64,000 nucleotides of DNA from Sporisorium sorghi (Eukaryota > Basidiomycota > Ustilaginomycetes > Ustilaginales > Ustilaginaceae), in NCBI GenBank assembly GCA_023212695.1, contig JALCCG010000020.1, forward strand, positions 1 to 64,000, given 5' to 3'. The notes beneath the pieces are model-generated. The model did not search any database. It had not been told where the DNA came from and saw only the letters and a list, made by a program, of their open reading frames with translations. The first letter of the stretch is position 1, and the number at the start of each line of letters is the position of its first letter. Both the position numbers and the translations under genes were made by a program. Below, piece by piece: positions 61,404-64,000 of this stretch.

Positions 61404-61905
61404 TTACACTGCACGAGTATCGGATATCATCATATCCAGAGCAAGCCGCTGTAAGCCGGCTATATAGTCTTGTTCCCAATCGCGAAGTTGCATCTCAGGC
61501 AAATGCGGTTCCGGTACGTAAGTGGAAGCCCGTTCTTTAATCGAGATCAGGGTGGAGGGGAGGAGATCACCGCTCTATAAGGTCGCCGTTCCAGTTGAAA
61601 AGGGTATATACGCTCTGCTCCTTCTCGTAATAAACAGCGAGACCCAGCATGTAATCCGGATTAAAAGCATAACGATTCGCACGCCTGCCGCCACTCGATT
61701 CATCCAGTCCAAGCAGGGTGACTTCCCCTTCTTGCTTCATCTGTTCCAGCACTTTGCCAACCGTCGGGAAACTGATGCCGAGTTTGTCGCTAAGCTCTGC
61801 CTTGGTTCCACTGCTCAGTTCCAGCAGCGAGGAGCGCAGTGCGCGCCGAACAGTGTGTCTCATGGATTGCGGCGTCGACAAAGCTTTCTCTCGCGTAATG
61901 ATCAC
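61404..61905 (-). pseudogene. Truncated, frameshifted ROK-family repressor
   Basis: The first frame (61905-61567) encodes 112 residues: a winged HTH (SSGTKAELSDKLGISFPTVG, then KVLEQMKQEGEV), GLDESSGGRRANRY and the beginning of a ROK domain (YMLGLAVYYEKEQSVYTLFN). It stops at 61567, but the -1 frame continues in the same sense with SGDLLPSTLISIKERAS and QDYIAGLQRLALDMMIS to a stop at 61404. The rest of the ROK domain (about 200 residues, including the Gly-rich sugar motif) is missing, the MFS gene following directly. Probably the former repressor of that MFS gene. Confidence 0.7.
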
Positions 61906-62009
61906 GCCTCTCCTGACTTTTTAAACTGATTTAATAAATTTCTGCTGAAGATTATTGCATATCTGTAAAAGGGGCGCAAGAACAATCTTGATTCAGGGAG
62001 TCTGGACGA

Positions 62010-62756
62010 TTAGCGAAGCAGCATGATGATCCCTCCCAGTATCGGCATGAGAATCATGGAGAATCGCAGCAGCGTTCTGGGTGCCTTGCTTGTATACTTT
62101 GCTCCGATGTACGATCCGATCATCGTACCTGCAACCACTTGCAGCAACAGCTGCCAATCGATGTACCCTGCTTGAAAATAACCGATGCCCCCGAAGAGCG
62201 CAATCGGCATAATAACCATCATGGTTGTACCTACTGCCAGCGTTATTGGCATATTGAACAGAACCATAAGCGCAAGCTGGATGAACGGAGTTGAACCGAT
62301 ACCGAACACACCCGACATGCCTCCAGTTATCAAACCGGAGATCAGTGCCATCATCCAAAATCTCGAGGAGCGAATGGAGGTCAGCATGGGCTTCGGCGTA
62401 AACTGCATGCGCGTCCGCAGCATAATCAGCAGGCCGGATAGAAACAGCATGATGGCTGTACATAAGACAAGCCGGTCCTCCGGAATCAGGCGAGCGGCAA
62501 AGCTGCCTGCATAAGCACCCATGGCGCCGAACAATCCGACGGCAAGTCCTGTTGATAGTATCGCATTTTTCTCTCTTAGGTGGCTGACAGAACCCGATAT
62601 CATGGTGAATACCATGGCGGCAATGGATGTGCCCAGCGCCGTATGTACAGGAATATGAAATACAGTGACCAGAAGTGCAATGATGAATCCGGATCCACCA
62701 GCACCTACAAATCCGAGAAGACCTCCCAGGAATAACATCGTGATGAAAATACTCAT
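62010..62756 (-). CDS. TauE/SafE-family sulfite/anion exporter-like protein
   Basis: A 248-residue membrane protein with eight helices in two halves. Each half has the family motif: GFVGAGGSGFIIALLVTVFH and GMSGVFGIGSTPFIQLALMV, then TALGTSIAAMVFTMISGSVS and ITLAVGTTMMVIMPIALFGG. The family exports sulfite, sulfoacetate and other organic anions. ATG 62756 is chosen with GAAGAG upstream; the frame is open to 62810. Divergent from the LacI-type gene. Confidence 0.9.
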   Translation of the reverse strand: MSIFITMLFLGGLLGFVGAGGSGFIIALLVTVFHIPVHTALGTSIAAMVFTMISGSVSHLREKNAILSTGLAVGLFGAMGAYAGSFAARLIPEDRLVLCTAIMLFLSGLLIMLRTRMQFTPKPMLTSIRSSRFWMMALISGLITGGMSGVFGIGSTPFIQLALMVLFNMPITLAVGTTMMVIMPIALFGGIGYFQAGYIDWQLLLQVVAGTMIGSYIGAKYTSKAPRTLLRFSMILMPILGGIIMLLR

Positions 62757-62909
62757 ATATGTCTCTTCTTTCGTTGTAAGTTTAATATCAATTTTCCTAT
62801 TATACATCAAATTGTGAATGATTAGAGGTGCTTGATGAGGCTGGTCTGAGCGGCAGAGGGATTGTCCTGAAGGAAACCGTTAGACGTTGGACGAATTGTC
62901 GTGAAGCAG

Positions 62910-62938
62910 TTGACAACCGTGCAGCTCCATGAGAAAAT
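62910..62938 (+). promoter_or_regulatory. Putative promoter of the LacI-family gene
   Basis: TTGACA (62910-62915), 17-base spacer, GAAAAT (62933-62938). The -10 abuts the palindrome that follows. Confidence 0.45.
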
Positions 62939-62952
62939 GTACGCGCGTACAT
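62937..62952. promoter_or_regulatory. Perfect 16-bp palindromic operator
   Basis: ATGTACGCGCGTACAT, with a central CG step as in LacI/GalR operators. It sits over the expected transcription start, so autorepression is likely. Confidence 0.65.
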
Positions 62953-62966
62953 AAATTGCGGGAGGC

Positions 62967-64000
62967 ATGATTATTATTGCTAGTCGTAAAGAGGTAGCAC
63001 AGCTTGCGGGCGTGTCGGAAGCCACGGTATCCCGGGTTCTGAACGGAGTCGGACCGATCAAGGAGGAGACCCGGCTGCGCGTGCTGGAAGCTGCGGATCG
63101 GCTCGGTTATACCCCGAGTGCGCTTGCCAGAAGTTTTGCCCGCCGCCGGAGCGGCAACCTTGGGGTTGTGATGCCCTATTTGCCGAAAGCCCGCATATTC
63201 TCAGCTTATTATTTCTCCGAAATATTAAGCGGTATTGGGAGCAAGGCGCTGGAGAGCAAATATGATCTGTTGATGCTGTTCCGTGAGCCTGGCGGTTCGA
63301 TGGATTACATGAATCTGTTCCGCACCCAGAAGGTGGATGCCTGCATCATTCTTGGTGCTAGGGATGATGGGGGAGAGCGGCAAGCCATTCAACAGCTGAG
63401 CGAGGGAAATCATCCTTATTGCCTGATTAATCAATACTTCGAAGGCGAGGCGTTTCATGTCATGGATGCCGATCATGTGGATGGCAGCTATCAAGCCGTT
63501 CGCCACTTGACCGAGCAGGGATTTCGGAAGATTGCGTTTCTCAACGGACCGTCCCAGTATTCCAACAGTCGCGACCGGTTGAAGGGGTATGCTCAAGCGC
63601 TGAATGAAGCGGGGATCGCGCTGGATGAGTCGCTGCTGTTCGAAGGCAATTTCAGCCGCAAGAGCGGTTATGCCGCAGCTGAGCTGATTGCAAGGCAGCT
63701 GGACCGAATCGAGGCGGTTTTTGCAGCCAATGATCGAATGGCGATTGGTCTTCAGCAGGGCTTGCGCGCGCTCGGAATTTCTGAAGAACGAATGCCTGCC
63801 TTTGTCGGTTACGATGACTCGGAAGCTGCGGAACTCTGTACCCCGCCGCTTACCAGCGTCAGAGTTCCCTTCTACGAACTGGGATGTCTTGCCGCGGCAC
63901 ATGTTCTCCATAGGCTGGACGCCTCCGAGTCCGAGGGTGAGAGCGAGATGAACACGGTACTTCATCGTCAGCTGTCCACCCGTCTTGTCATTCGTGCATC
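62967..64000 (+). CDS. LacI-family transcriptional regulator (partial, runs off the window)
   Basis: At least 344 codons with no stop. HTH: SRKEVAQLAGVSEATVSRVL, hinge RLGYTPSALARSFARRRSG, then the periplasmic-binding-like core with GNLGVVMPYLPK, KVDACIILGARDD, VMDADHVDGSYQAV, RKIAFLNGPSQYSNSRDRLK, AVFAANDRMAIGL and FVGYDDSEAAELC. ATG 62967 lies only one base after GGAGG, so an ATT at 62976, giving MASRKEVA at a better distance, is possible. It probably controls itself and perhaps genes beyond the window. Confidence 0.88.
   Translation, partial: MIIIASRKEVAQLAGVSEATVSRVLNGVGPIKEETRLRVLEAADRLGYTPSALARSFARRRSGNLGVVMPYLPKARIFSAYYFSEILSGIGSKALESKYDLLMLFREPGGSMDYMNLFRTQKVDACIILGARDDGGERQAIQQLSEGNHPYCLINQYFEGEAFHVMDADHVDGSYQAVRHLTEQGFRKIAFLNGPSQYSNSRDRLKGYAQALNEAGIALDESLLFEGNFSRKSGYAAAELIARQLDRIEAVFAANDRMAIGLQQGLRALGISEERMPAFVGYDDSEAAELCTPPLTSVRVPFYELGCLAAAHVLHRLDASESEGESEMNTVLHRQLSTRLVIRA

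Noticed and set aside
63225..63965. Minus-strand frame of 246 codons
   Set aside because: Opposite strand of the LacI-family core domain; the plus frame is complete and recognisable.
1..64000. CRISPR array, tRNA or rRNA genes, prophage or intact insertion sequence
   Set aside because: No regularly spaced repeats, no clover-leaf or rRNA-like stretches, no integrase, transposase or phage structural genes were seen on either strand.

Overview
The window looks like a chromosomal segment of a Paenibacillus-type member of the Bacillales. The basis is gene content read from the translations: an S-layer-homology (SLH) domain GH18 protein, a YqkE-like protein, CotH, a SigA-like sigma factor, PpaC, DegV, YndG/YndH-like proteins and several glycoside hydrolases. 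Shine-Dalgarno sites are strong GGAGG types and promoters are SigA-like. I saw no rRNA, tRNA, CRISPR array or intact insertion sequence.

Layout. 0-11 kb: tail of a DUF4129-like gene, type I pullulanase, SLH-GH18 protein, then mostly single housekeeping or accessory genes (Rid-family protein, acetyltransferases, alpha/beta hydrolase, YqkE-like, uridine-kinase-like, DsbA-like, DUF4269, DinB-like, TVP38-like). 11-14.6 kb, minus strand: VTC polyphosphate polymerase domain, DUF4956 and CotH operon. 14.8-20 kb: two-component pair, SRPBCC/DoxX-like plus DUF4166 pair, MFS exporter. 20-29 kb: small secreted protein, DUF2087 plus GIY-YIG pair, DegV, lipoprotein NagZ, a SigA-like second sigma factor, MurB and PpaC. 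29-36 kb: secreted repeat protein, polar amino acid ABC transporter, GH51 arabinofuranosidase under an apparent cre site, DUF6171, MFS.

36.2-54.9 kb is the centrepiece, a phosphorus-scavenging region entirely on the plus strand. It holds a C-P lyase operon (PHP phosphodiesterase, hexapeptide acyltransferase, phnF, phnG, phnH, phnI, phnJ, phnK, phnM, phnL), then phnD-phnC-phnE-phnE. A second, less familiar operon follows: Fe3+/2-AEP-type ABC importer, DeoR regulator, a compact alkaline-phosphatase-superfamily hydrolase with a complete two-metal ligand set, and a second PHP phosphatase. Short related sequences in inverted orientation sit at both edges (about 35.98 and 54.90 kb). I infer that the second operon imports and dephosphorylates an organophosphate or phosphonate, and it is the best candidate here for an undescribed system.

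54.9-64 kb is more disturbed. It has a broken right-handed beta-helix gene, DoxX, an AraC regulator interrupted by a 99-N scaffold gap whose two flanks are identical for 78 bp (probably an unmerged contig overlap), GH35 beta-galactosidase, MFS, a truncated and frameshifted ROK-type repressor, a TauE/SafE exporter, and a LacI-family regulator running off the right edge behind a perfect 16-bp palindrome.
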